This document shows, piece by piece, positions 9,990-21,069 of a DNA stretch of 64,000 bases. The stretch spans positions 912,449 to 976,448 of the forward strand of contig CAJINV010000021.1 in assembly GCA_905178155.1 (NCBI GenBank), written 5' to 3'. The notes below the pieces were generated by a model. That model was not told where the DNA came from and made no database searches. It worked only from the letters and a program-made list of their open reading frames with translations. The DNA comes from Amoebophrya sp. A120 (Eukaryota > Sar > Dinophyceae > Syndiniales > Amoebophryaceae). Position numbers and translations under genes: made by a program. How positions within the stretch are numbered: position 1 is the first letter of the stretch; each line of letters begins with the position of its first letter.

Positions 9990-12900
9990 TCACCGCCCAG
10001 CTCGAACCCTGGCCTCCGCGATCCTGGTCAGCCTTTCATTGCCGGAAAACAGGGAGTCCGATCCCAAGGATGGTTCGCAGTCCACGGGCTCTCCGAAGAC
10101 TTTCCTCGGCAAAGAGATTGCTCGCAAGTACTGCCAGCCAAATCGGACGTTGAAAGCCAGCCACAAACTGCACAGAAACGTGAAGGGCAGATTATGGCAC
10201 TGGATCTGCTCCAGTTGCTCAGACCAGTAGTAGCCAATCACATTTTCCAAGCAGATCAAAACCACCGTGAACAAACAGCACTCGGCGTCCCAACTAAAAA
10301 CGTCCCCACCTACCCAGAGCAAAGATGGGGATTTTCTTGCAACACAAACTTAGAAGTTTTGGGCGTCAAGCATGACACGTAGCAGTCCGTAGTGTAGTAG
10401 TGCAGGTATTAGCAAGGACAGCCGCATTACCATCTGCTTATCCTGTATACAGCATTGCAAATCCCACCACACGGTCGTTGGAAATAAGTACTTATCATGG
10501 AGATGCGCATCACAAACGTTCCTGTCATTGCAAATCAGTATGTTGACAACTCTGGGCGGAGGTGAGGACGCTTTTGCAGAGGATAATCGGCATAGAAGTC
10601 CAGTTTGGTCGCGTAGGCAAGGCGCGGCAACTTGTCCCCGATGACCAGTTTGAACGCGAGCTATCCACAGGAAATTTCCCGCACACGAGCACAACGTACA
10701 AATGCTGTCTCTGCATCACAGAACATGCCTCCAATCTCAGTCAGAACGACAGGTTGCGTTGGATACTTCATCAAGTTCTTAGTTTGTTATGCATAATTTT
10801 GTACCTGTTGTACGGAAAATTTGATGTATTTCATACCACTACGGTTAAAAGCATGGTAAAAACAATGGACAGCCGGCCCGGTAAATCTTGAACGGGTAGA
10901 ATGAAGCTCGTGAAGGCACAACAGGTCAAGCCGAGCAGCGGAAACAGCACCGACCGCGTGAAGTGCTGGTGCTTGCGCGATATGATCAAGGTCGATTCAA
11001 ACTTCTGTATGCAGTGCAAAAGTTCTTCTTGTATCGCACTCGTAGTAAAAATTGCAATTTAATGCATCACAAACCTCGACTCTTAGGCGGGTTAGGTAAA
11101 TCTATCAGCATATACAATTTTCAGTTCTATATTTCTTTTCAGGAATTTCTACCACATACGATTTATTACTTTTGCGATGCATACTCTGCTTTTCGAACCG
11201 GTTTCCAAACACTTGCGCCCCCGGCGGATGCAGGTTCCACTCGTCAATCAAGCTCTCCCCCATCATTTTCTGGTTGATCCGATATCCACAGGAAAAGACC
11301 TATCGATCTCCATCCATTTTTTGCATGACAAAGAGCACAGGCAGGTTTGAGGCATGCTTTATTGCGAGACAAATTCGATGCTGGTGGGGAACAACAATCA
11401 AGGGGTTTGGTCTTTTTTGTGGATCATATCCGGTTCCGCTTTCCGACGAAATACTTTCCGTAGTCCGGGTTCGCGGCCACACCGGCTATCCTATGTAAAA
11501 CCATCGCACTCGTAGTAGTTGCAGTCATGCATTACAAATTTTTTACTCAAGGTAGATCCACATTACACATTTGGTTTCTCATGCTGAGGGAACAAAAATT
11601 TGTCATGCATTTATACGAGTACGATACTTTTGCAATGCATACCGGCCCCCCACATGCGAATCTGTATCGTTAGGCTTTGGACGTCGCAGGGAAACTCGCG
11701 GAGCTGAAACGATTCGGTAAAGGTGCCGGTAAAAAAACCGGACTTCCGCAGTGTGCCGGGAGGATTTTTCACAGCGCCGTCGCGCCGGTACATTACCTAG
11801 GGGAGTGTGACTACATATGAATTTTGGACTGTCCTTCCCATATGGCATAATCCATTAACAATACCCAGCCACCCAATGTCGTCGTGGTACTCTCAAGCAT
11901 TAAATGAATGTGAATCCAACTGAGACGACGAATAAACAGTAACAAGCCGTACTAGAGGTGTGGAGAACTGTGCTGTCAGTACCTTCTCCGCCGGCCGACC
12001 GCCCTCCGCCTTCTCCCTGTCGCCGTCGTGGTCCAATTGCAACATGGGCCCAAACGCCGTCTCTGTCAGTTCGACGCAGTTCGCGAAAAACAGAACCGGC
12101 CGCGTGTTGGCGAACACGAACTCATCGGATCTATCAATGTAGGGTCCGTGTGCGAATGCAGGGTCAAACCAGTCCACGGTCAAGTATGGAACTCTCAAGC
12201 GTTACATTCTCAACTGTTACATGATTTGTCATGCAATTTTACCACCAAGACCGCCGTGCTTACGCTCCTTCGCATGGCAAATCTACGAAGGGCTGGACAG
12301 CATCTAAATCTGTGCCAAATCTGTAATGCAAAAGGCGCAATCTTCCCCCTTTCACTTTTGCCGTTTTTGCATGACAAATCTAGGTAACAGTTGAGAATGT
12401 AACATTTGAGAACGCCATATCAAGTTGATGCGCGCCTTGAACGTGTTTTCCAGCGGGTTCACCGCCAGCAGCGCGACCCACTCCAGGTGGAGGGTGACCG
12501 CATTCGGAAATTTTGGGAAGTGCCCGTGATTGGCGAAGAAACGAAATTGTGGCAGGTCCGTGGAGTCGAAGGGGTACTTGATATACGGGCTTTCGTTTGA
12601 TTCCTTTTCTACTTCCTCTTGTTCACGAGGTGCAAGTTTGTGTTTGACAAAAACGCCATTATCGACTACATTGCTTCCGCTTCGAATTAGCGCATCTTTC
12701 TCTGACTCTGTTGTATCTGGCCGCGCGATCCACGAGACTGCGATGTTGCAGTTGCCTGAACAAGCGGCAGTGGTTGCCTCTGATTCTACGGGAGAAGCTT
12801 TCTTCGCGTCGGGTTGGCTAGTCGATAATGTTGTTTCTTGTGCGACGACAGCGATGCTGTCGAACACACCACAACCCTGTCGAGGGTCATCGTGGCCCTT

Positions 12901-13260
12901 CACTTGTTTCTTCACAACCAGTGTCTCATCGTCCTGTTTGATGTATTCTTTATCAGGCCTTTTTATTTCACCGCCAGAAGCAGAAGCAGGGCCTAGAAAA
13001 GCAGGCTCTCTATCAACATCCTCTTTCTTTCCTTTTGTTTTAGTGCCACCAGAAGAATTTTTCCTCGGGAGCAGCGATACCGTGTGACCCACCGACGCCG
13101 GTCGCTGCAAGTCACAAACTGACAGATCATGGCCCAGCAGAATCAGTTGCGTCGTCAAATGAGCGTCATGTTGCTCATCGGTTGTGCTCACACGACCTGA
13201 ACCACGACCTGGTTCGTCGCAGATAACGGCCCCACAACTGTCGGTATACTGTTTTGACAT
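9990..13260 (-). CDS. Pentameric ligand-gated ion channel subunit
   Basis: Eight exons (13260-12420, 12184-11983, 11796-11642, 11486-11429, 11282-11184, 11007-10836, 10661-10586, 10285-9990) give 622 aa in frame after removing six introner elements and one GT-AG intron (11797-11982). About 200 low-complexity residues come first. The extracellular beta-sandwich follows: TFKARINL then DWFDPAF, and the family signature loop SFQLREFPCDVQSLTIQIR near residue 380. Membrane segments: M1 about 463-483 (LFPLLGLTCCAFTSFILPV), M2 from DLPGRLSIVFTMLLTVVVA, the M2-M3 link VIGDKLPRLAYATKLDF, M3 near 530-550, M4 near 562-585. The disulfide-forming Cys pair of animal receptors is absent, as in bacterial members. 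No clear signal peptide is seen at the chosen ATG, so the N terminus may be mis-set. Ligand and ion selectivity cannot be told. Confidence 0.87.
10286..10585. mobile_element. Introner element, family E
   Basis: 300 bp with CTAAAAACGTCCCCACC and the inverse end near AGGTGAGGACG. Flanks CTCGG/ATCGG. Splits the M2-M3 region of the channel gene. Confidence 0.88.
10662..10835. mobile_element. Introner element, family G
   Basis: 174 bp starting TATCCACAGGAAATTTCCC; the other end is degenerate (TTTGATGTATTTCATA). Flanks poorly matched (CGAGC/CCACT), yet removal restores TVVAFKLVIGDK in M2. Confidence 0.75.
11008..11183. mobile_element. Introner element, family B
   Basis: 176 bp, TATGCAGTGCAAAAG to ACTTTTGCGATGCATA. 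Flanks TTCTG/CTCTG. Lies just before M1 of the channel. Confidence 0.88.
11283..11428. mobile_element. Introner element, family G
   Basis: 146 bp; TATCCACAGGAAAAGACC and inverse GGTCTTTTTTGTGGATCATA. Flanks TCCGA/TCCGG. Confidence 0.9.
11487..11641. mobile_element. Introner element, family B
   Basis: 155 bp; exact CCGGC duplication. The internal core TTTCTCATGCTGAGG is on the + strand, so it lies in the coding-antisense orientation. Confidence 0.92.
11797..11982 (-). other. Ordinary GT-AG intron in channel gene
   Basis: Donor GAGAAG|GTACTG and acceptor CCCCTAG|GTAATG, phase 0. No terminal inverted repeat is seen. Confidence 0.75.
12185..12419. mobile_element. Introner element, family D
   Basis: 235 bp; TATGGAACTCTCAAGCGTTA and inverse ending GAGAACGCCATA. 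Exact TCAAG duplication. Join reads ARINLTVDWFDP. Confidence 0.93.
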
Positions 13261-14775
13261 ACTGTTTGGACTACTTCTGCGTGTCGTGCCACGACCACCA
13301 AGAGATCAACGTAATTGTAGTAGGAGCTAGATGAACTAGGTCTAGGGCTACTTAGCACGAAGATCTTGATGGCGACTTACATGCTCCACTAGTACCAACA
13401 AGAGGAAGACGATCATACCATTCTTCACCATATCAAGATCCTTTTTCCGAAGATATTTTCACGACCGACAACATCATACAACGAATACGAATACGAATCC
13501 GGGGAACTACTTGCAAAGAAAACGAATCGGTAGAAAGTGTGAAGATATGTTGATAAAGCAAGGTTCTAAAAGTTGTATTAAACACGATAAAAACAAGTAC
13601 GTGTTCCTGCACATCCTACGAACACAAAACCGTTCTCTGACAGCATCAGCACGAGCGGAGGTGCATCGCCAGGACTCTGATTCCTCCAGATCGTGTTCGG
13701 TTTGTACATCTGTTTTGGCTCCTAGTACAAGGAGCGGATGTGGCTGTAGATGAAGCTGTAGACACAGCGACAGCACCAATCGCAATGATCGCAATACTTA
13801 TAGACCAAAACGACCGGACAACTACAGCATGTCAATGTCTCAGATCTTTTCTGGTAAAACCCTAATTTCGGTCGCGCGAAGATGGAGCACGATCGAAACT
13901 AGAAGCCAAACCACCACACTGAGAAAAAATGTCAATCAGCTCTTCTTTGCAATTGGTAGCGAGGGGCTTCAAGGGGGTGGAAAGTGACGGACGAACCTTG
14001 AGAATTTCAATGTCAAGGGTGAAGAGAAGAAACATCTTATGCCCCTTCTCTTCGGAAGATATAGATGTCGCACTTTGATAAGAAAGCAGAGGATGACCCC
14101 TAGTTCCGACAATTCCGCTACCATGGACATTATTTGTTGAAAAGCAGTCACGTGTCTTCAATTTGCAGGTGCCTTGCGCGCGACCTCTAGAGATAATTTC
14201 CGTCTCCTCTAATCAGATTTTGTCTCTGAAGAGGGCAGAAAGAAGACTAGCTACGCTGACGAGAGATCCTAACTCGTCATGATTGCTCTTTCCAAAAATG
14301 TCCGCCACTGTCGTTCCTTGCTGATGATCATGCCTTCCAATCCCCTTTTTTTATTCAACGAAAAGCTTTGTTTTGGGCTAGTCAGCTTGGGCGACAGGGC
14401 ACAAGGAGACAGGTACAGTGACACAGCCGCCAAGACATAGCAGAGGCTAATGGAGTCGAAGACAAAGTCAGTCTCTTGGGTGCCCGCTTTCTTCGCGTAG
14501 CAAGATCGTGCGCGCCCTGGCTGTGTCTTCCCAAGCGTGACGGGGTGGAGCGATTACGTACCTACGAGGATGAGGAGCCTCGGCTTGCTAAAACATCATT
14601 GCGGATGGCCCCGCATTGATGTCGGACAAGTCCCGAAGACGCATGCTGATCACATTGAACCGCGGTGGAGGAGGAGACGAGCAGAGACCTATCTTAATCC
14701 TCCTTGAACACTAGGATCTGCACTACTTCTCTTTGCTTATGGTTTATAGTTGATCTCATACAAAAAAAAAATGTC
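13261..14775. other. Intergenic with a copy of a downstream gene end
   Basis: 1.5 kb without a supported gene. It contains 13834-13921, an exact copy of the 3' end of the neighbouring membrane-protein gene. Nothing else is recognised. Confidence 0.5.
13834..13921. repeat. 88-bp direct repeat, copy 1
   Basis: Identical to 14770-14857, 936 bp away. On the minus strand it would encode the same last 27 residues and stop as the membrane-protein gene. It is preceded by an acceptor-like ATTTTTTCTCAG. Confidence 0.95.
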
Positions 14776-14857
14776 TCAGATCTTTTCTGGTAAAACCCTA
14801 ATTTCGGTCGCGCGAAGATGGAGCACGATCGAAACTAGAAGCCAAACCACCACACTG
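14770..14857. repeat. 88-bp direct repeat, copy 2
   Basis: Covers the end of the coding region and stop of the membrane-protein gene (VLPEKI then stop). Confidence 0.95.
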
Positions 14858-17800
14858 CTTGCTGACAAAAACTTTTTGTTAAAAATGATGCCGGATAAAA
14901 AGACGCGCAACCAGTGCCACGGTGCTGAGAACCAGTTTGTTTCGTCAAGGCCGCTCATTTGGGCACTTGGTGTTACTTGTCGTCCTCCTCCTGCTCCTCC
15001 CCAGGTGTAGTACTCCTGCACATTTTGTATCATTGCGTAGAATGGGAATGGGTCTTCATGATGTTCACCGCTGTTTGAGTTAGAGGACGACGGAAAATGA
15101 TAAAAGGAAGTGCTGTCCTCGTTGCTTTCCCAGGCGGATTGGTTCCCTGGCAGTACTTCTAGCATAGTGTTCGCATTTTTCGCCTCTCCTCCGTGCAGCC
15201 CCCCCGCGCCGCCGTCCACCTCAACGCCCTTAGCCGCCATAGCGCACCAGTAGAAGTAGGCTGCCCCAGCGAAATAGACGAGCAAGGTCAAAGGTGCTAA
15301 CACGTGCGAGTACTGCACCGTGGTGCGACACCGCTCTAAGTCCTTGAAATACTGGTAACGGTCCGGCAGGCGCGGGACAAGTCCGGTCTGCATCCAATTT
15401 TCCTCCTCGTCAAAAACGCGGCGCGAGATCGACATCACCGTAGACGCGTTGGTCGTCGTTCCTGCGCCACTGGTTAACATCATTTCACCTGCATCTTCCT
15501 GCGAAAACACGTCCAGAGCCAAGTCGTCATAAATGTCGACAAGAGAATTTGCACCATGACCATCCTCTTGGTTTCCATTTGTTTTCCATTCGTCAAAAGG
15601 GCCTGGTCGTGCAAGAAGTGCTATCGGGTCCTCGAAGGATCGTCCGAAGGGTGCTTCCGTTGATGAAGATCGCAGTCTTTTTCTATTTCTTGTCGAGCTG
15701 GAAAAGGCGCTAGATGTGCTGCGCCGCATGATTCTAGTCTTTTCCGGGAGTTGATGTTCACGCTTGTTCGAAATAAAGGATCGACGGGCTTGTTTTTCGA
15801 CGTAGTTTTTACCACGGGCATTGGCAGCGTTTGGGACGAGGAGGTCTTCGGTGTCGTGGCTCCGGGATGATGCGTTTTGCTTCTGGTTTTGCAGCCATTT
15901 TTGCCGGCTCGGGCTCATCGGTGGAGTAGTCCCAGGAGATACTCCTGGTGGTTGTAGTACAACATTACTACAGGCACCTTCATCGCTGGTACTCGCTCTA
16001 GGTCGTTGTGGCTGATTTCTACAAGAAGCCACTTCCGCAGGAGCAGCTATTACGGACCCTGGTGCAGAAGGGATAGACGCTGACCCGAAATTATCCACCA
16101 CCCCGTGTTGAGGGCCTTGTGTTCTTCTTGAGGGTTCAAATTCATCGCTTGCGATCATTTTTCGTTGTGTCTGCTCCACCAGGTGGTCCTGCAGGTCGCA
16201 GTGGGCGGGAGGTTCCAGGACAACTTCTTGATTCGCAAGCAACCTTTGGTGGTCGTCGGGTAGCTGGTCGGTACAAGAATTTTCGTCGTGCAGGGGACCT
16301 TCTCGACCTCCCTCATGAAGGGGAAAGCTACTTTGCTCCTGTGCAACTGGTAGCACTTCATCTCCTGCAGAACGACGATGAACCTCCACTCCTCGCACCG
16401 GTGAAAGCTGCGTCGACAGAGGGCAACTTTGACTTTTCCGAAGCAAAGTGCTGTCCTCCTCCTGATCGCGGTCCGAGATCCACCTCTGCGCCAGCATATT
16501 ACAGTCCGAAGTCCTTGCGGTCCCCATGGTAGTTAATTCGGCACGAGAAGATGAAGTATCTGTCCCCCGCCAGTTATGCTGTTGCAAAAGTTGTTCTGAA
16601 ATTGAGTTTGACTTGGGTTTAGCTCGCCGTTGTCGCTTGTTTTCACGGTCATCGAGAACGTAGTCCGGAGAAAATTTCTGCACTTCTTCTTCATCTCGAA
16701 GGAGATGATCGCGATTCATCAAAATGAAATCATCAGGCTGCTGGTCTTGCTGCTCCGCAATAAAACTGCTAGTACTATCGTCCTTGGAAAAATTCAGAAA
16801 ATCTTCCAGGAACGAAGTTCCGTCGTGTGACAAAGCATCTTCGTCAACAGCCCGCGCAGGACTGCTTGCTCGTACAGCTACATCAACTTGAGCAGGAGCT
16901 TCCTCCTGTGGCTGTTCTTCACAAAGGGCCGCTGTGCTGCGTTCCTCTTCTTCTTTTCTGTAGCTCCTGCCTCGTCGTCCCGAAGTAGAGATTGATGTTA
17001 TCTTTTTCCCTCCTGGTCGTGGCCCTGCTGGTCCAAAGACGACATGCGCTTTCGCGGCTAACTCCACTGAAGACGTCGTGGACAATTTCCTCGACGGAGG
17101 TGCCGGGAAGTGAAGATTTATTTCATCATCCCGGCCGCCGTCTTCCAGCGCGGCCGCGTTGAAGTTCTTTAGCTTATTTCTTACGTCGCCCAGTCCATCT
17201 CCATTTTGTGTGATCATGCGTCGTCCGCCGTGCTGTGGCGCGTCGGGGTCTACAACTCCGGTACTAAAAGAAGTGCTACCTCCACCCACTTCTCGTCCAA
17301 CATCATCAGGGGTAGAAAAACCAGCACTACCTCCACCCCGGGCGAAGACCCCGCCCCAGGCAATGTGCTGCAGATACTGCACCACGATAGGCGGCACGGC
17401 CGGGACACTGAGGTACAGTGTGTCCAGGATGAAGCACTGGATCCAGAGCGCAACCGTGAGGTACCGAATCGTCCACAGCAGTTGCACCCAGGTAGTCTGT
17501 CGGTGGGAGAGCACCGTTCCGAACGTGAGGTTTTGCACGACGAGGAAGAAAACCAAGTTGAGAAACTTGAAAAGCAAACTGCTCAGCACGGGTCGTCGCC
17601 TTGGAGAGGACGTAGAAGAACTACTTGTTTCCAAGCTCCCTGTCAAGCCTGGCCGTTGCTGTTCACGCGCCCGGGCCCCTACGTCAATGATGTGCTCCTG
17701 GTTGTCGTTTCCACCAAAGCTACGGCCGCAGAAACAGGCACAGATCAGGGCACAGCACCTACATTTAGTATTCGTATTGCTGTTCGGTGCAGCTACAGAT

Positions 17801-19797
17801 GAAATATCAACCGGCACTGCTGGCGTTCTTGCCGTCGTTTGTTCCTCCCCAAATAAATGACTATCTGCTTGATGTTGTGCGACGTAATTGAAGTCTTCTG
17901 TGCTGGTCCTCGCGCTGGTCAACATTTTGACATTTCTATTCGTAACATCCGCTTGTTGCACGTGCGACGGCTGCACATCATGTTGGACCTCCTCTTCTAA
18001 GAAAAATTCCCGTGAGCAGAGGTTGGACTGTGTCTGTGTCTGTGCTCGCCGTTGATGTTCCTCTTATGAGAGTGCACAACTCCCCCTCCCCCTCATTTGC
18101 ATGGCATAAGCAGCAACGCAAGTGCTGGCATAAATGCAGCTTTTGCATGACAAATTCGCTACCGATTCTAGTGCTGTTTCGGCTTCCGAAATCTGTCATG
18201 CAAGATGTGCCAAAATAAAGAAAAGAGTAGATTTGGTATTTCGCATGACAAATGAGGGGGAGGGGGAGTTGTGCATTGCCATACCTCCCCTGCTCGTCCC
18301 ACCACGACGACATCGTCGACACACTGGCAGAGACACAGGTTATCAAATGTAAAAATGTCTGGGCCTGGAACACTGCAACTTGTCATGCTAAATCTGAACG
18401 ATGCAAAAATCTGTGTTGCGTGAGTACTCAAAGCTGTCAGCTTTTGACCAAGTTGAGATGGAGTTTCTCATGCAGAAAAGGCATGATAGAGGCCTGAAAG
18501 AATCTGTCACGCTAGGTCTCGCATTCCAGACCTCATGGGTCATGGAAAACTTGCATGACAAGTCTTGCAACGTTCCAGACCCAGACGCTTTTGCATTTGA
18601 TAGAGGTAATTCTGCAACAGAAAAGGGTCCGTTTTGTAGATCGTCCGGATGACCAGGTAGTTGCACGCAAACCACGCATACCAGGCCACGGCGAGCCCCG
18701 GGTGGACGATGAAACTCAACGCCGACGAACTCGCCGGCGCCGGGTCGCTGGTACTATAATAACTGCTCGCGGGCGGTCCGCAGGTGTCCTGGAAATGCTT
18801 CTTGGCAGAGGCGTACTGGAGAAATTCGGGGGCCCACAGTGTAATGGCCAACATCGTCAGCCAGGATGCAAGAAAATGCGCGGTCCAGAGAAGGGCCACG
18901 AAGACGGCGCTCCAGTTGATCCTTTTATTTCGATGTTGTTGTGGTACGGCCATATCCACAGTTTGGTTGTTGATGTACCCATTATTTTTTCTATGATCCA
19001 CCTCATTGCGCCCCCTGCTGGTGGTGACTCCTTGATGTTGATGTTCTTCGCGACCACACGTCGACTTATCCACCTTTAAGATTCGGGCAGAAGTCGACGT
19101 CGTGTGGGAAACGCAGCGCAGAATTTGCACCAGCGCGAGCACGCCGATGAGGGAGATTTGCGGAAAAATCGGCAACGCCGGCCAGGTCTTTGAGGTAGTC
19201 CCGTCCTTTATCCTGAGTAAAAACGTCCCCCCCCCGAGTTGTCATGTAAATCTGCATGGTAAAAATGCTTCTCATGCGGAGCCCCATGAGAGGCATTTTC
19301 TATTCGTGCTTCGCAATTTGTCATGCTCCAATCGGCATGCTGTGCTGCCTCTGTGATGCTGCTGAACTTGCTAAACAGGATCACACTGCGAGGCCAAATT
19401 TGTCATGCAGAACTCCCAAAACTTGGGAACTTGTGTTGCAGACTTCCCATCTTGACTATGGTGTGGGCATGCTTTTACAGATGATATCCTTTTCGAACAG
19501 GTTCGCGCACTCGTACAGACGACCCTGCCACCGGTGCTCGAAGAGGAAAACAACGAGGCAGGTCGCCGCGAAAACCGTGCCAAAAAAGTGACTCAGCGTC
19601 ACACGCATGTTGATGCTGGAAGTTTTTCGTATGCTACAACGATGTCCTGCTGGAGGAAAAATTCTTCGAAAAAGAATCTGCTTTGGTAAAACTATATATT
19701 CTTGATCTTCTAATATGTCCAGTGCCTTGGTCGGCAACTTGGAAAGCAAAGGGAAGCTGCTGCAGCTAGTACCTACATGATCATTTTTGGACCTCAT
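14776..19797 (-). CDS. Large multi-pass membrane protein, family not recognised
   Basis: Four exons (19797-19487, 19208-18603, 18340-18284, 18064-14776) joined across three introner elements give 1415 aa. Starting at the internal ATG 19608 gives 1352 aa and puts the first membrane segment (FFGTVFAATCLVVFLF) at the N terminus, an equally good choice. Further hydrophobic stretches: QISLIGVLALVQIL, SAVFVALLWTAHFLASWL, HPGLAVAWYAWFACNYLVI, FLNLVFFLVVQNLTF, YLTVALWIQCFILDTLYLSV, VLAPLTLLVYFAGAAYFYW and a last one near SVVVWLLVSIVLHL. About 600 serine- and glutamine-rich residues separate the fifth-sixth pair from the final two. Function unknown. Confidence 0.72.
18065..18283. mobile_element. Introner element, family A
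   Basis: 219 bp; TATGAGAGTGCACAACTCCC and inverse. Flanks CCTCT/CCTCC. Excision joins GRAGEEHQRRAQ in frame. Confidence 0.92.
18341..18602. mobile_element. Introner element, family C
   Basis: 262 bp; TATCAAATGTAAAAATGTCT and inverse. Flanks CAGGT/GAGGT. Confidence 0.92.
19209..19486. mobile_element. Introner element, family E
   Basis: 278 bp; TATCCTGAGTAAAAACGTCC, degenerate right end. Exact TCCTT duplication. Confidence 0.92.
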
Positions 19798-21069
19798 TAG
19801 ATGGCCAGAACGACGATCGACAAGCGGTATCGACAAAAGAAAACGACTATGAAAAGAAAATGAGGATGGCCACCGATCATGGGAGTCATGATATGGTCAT
19901 GGAGCTACACGACGAGTGGAGGGGACGTTCTTTGTTGATCTTCATGGTCAAAAAATGACAAGATATCATGGCACAACAATGGAGACCACTCGTCTTCCCG
20001 TAATGGCCACATCTTTTTGTTGCTAGAATAGTAAGGTAAAGACCAGATCATTTTGTCGTGTGCCTTCTGGTGTATCGGAATGAAAAAAACTGATGCTCGT
20101 CTTTCAGCAGCGTCCCTTTTTTTTCAAATGATCCACCAATCACGGGAAGCTGAAGGCTGCTGAGTGTAAACACATAGGTCAACAAGTACATTCGCGGAAC
20201 TCGAATTCATCACAGCTTTCCTGTCATCTTGCGAAATCATGTTACTGATTCGGTAAACCGTCTCTACAAACATGACCCACCACCAGGAGCTAGAATACTT
20301 CCTGTTGTTGCCTTGTTGTAGTTGGTAGAAGAGCAATAAACCTCGCAGATCGAAGAGAACAACCCTTGATGTACACCGAAACTACACCTCCGGGCGGACA
20401 TGCACGACTGATGTCATGTCTGCATGATATCAAGCAGACTGCATGTTCGCACATCGGCTTTAGCTTATTTTGTGCACAGTAGCTTCAGCCACTTCAACAC
20501 GTGATAGTACGAGTGTACAAGAAGCATCTTCGCGTAAAAATAACAATGCGCACTGGCGTGTTTCCATTTCAGCAAAGTCATCGAGGGGTCCTCGGCGCCG
20601 GTGAATGGTTCTTCATGTGCTTGAAGTTGCAGAACTACTTACAACTGGACAATGCACTACACGACCGCACGTAAGTACTGCTAGCAAAATATCGATAAAG
20701 GGTCATCAACTGAATACAGATAGAACCACACAAAGGGTCGAAGAAGTAGGGGCGTTTTCATTTCGTACAGCGGACATCTTCAATCATAGTCATACCAACG
20801 TTCATTATCATTTGCAAAAATAATTGCAGAAGTAGAGTGTAAAAATTATATATCTGTGGGCACAACGCGACCCAAGGATGCTTCCCAAGGGAGCCAGAAC
20901 TACCTCCACCTGAAGTCTTCTTGCAGCTCTTCACGCTCGTCCTGATGTGCATCACCAGGACGGAACAAATATATGTTCATCTTCAAGTTCGGGAGCGTAT
21001 TGTTCGCGAAGCGACGAAACAGTGCTGCTGCTGGTGATCCTCTTCATAACTGACAGGACACAGGCATTC
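19798..21069. other. Intergenic, nothing recognised
   Basis: Between the membrane-protein gene and the trehalose phosphatase stop. No element ends and no convincing coding exon. Confidence 0.5.

Noticed and set aside
13834-14857. Transposon flanked by the 88-bp repeats
   Set aside because: The intervening 850 bp shows no transposase or inverted ends, and the repeat is the coding end of a gene.
15100-17900. Plus-strand genes opposite the large membrane-protein gene (for example 17159-17860)
   Set aside because: They mirror the Ser-rich minus-strand coding sequence and contain no domain or start context.
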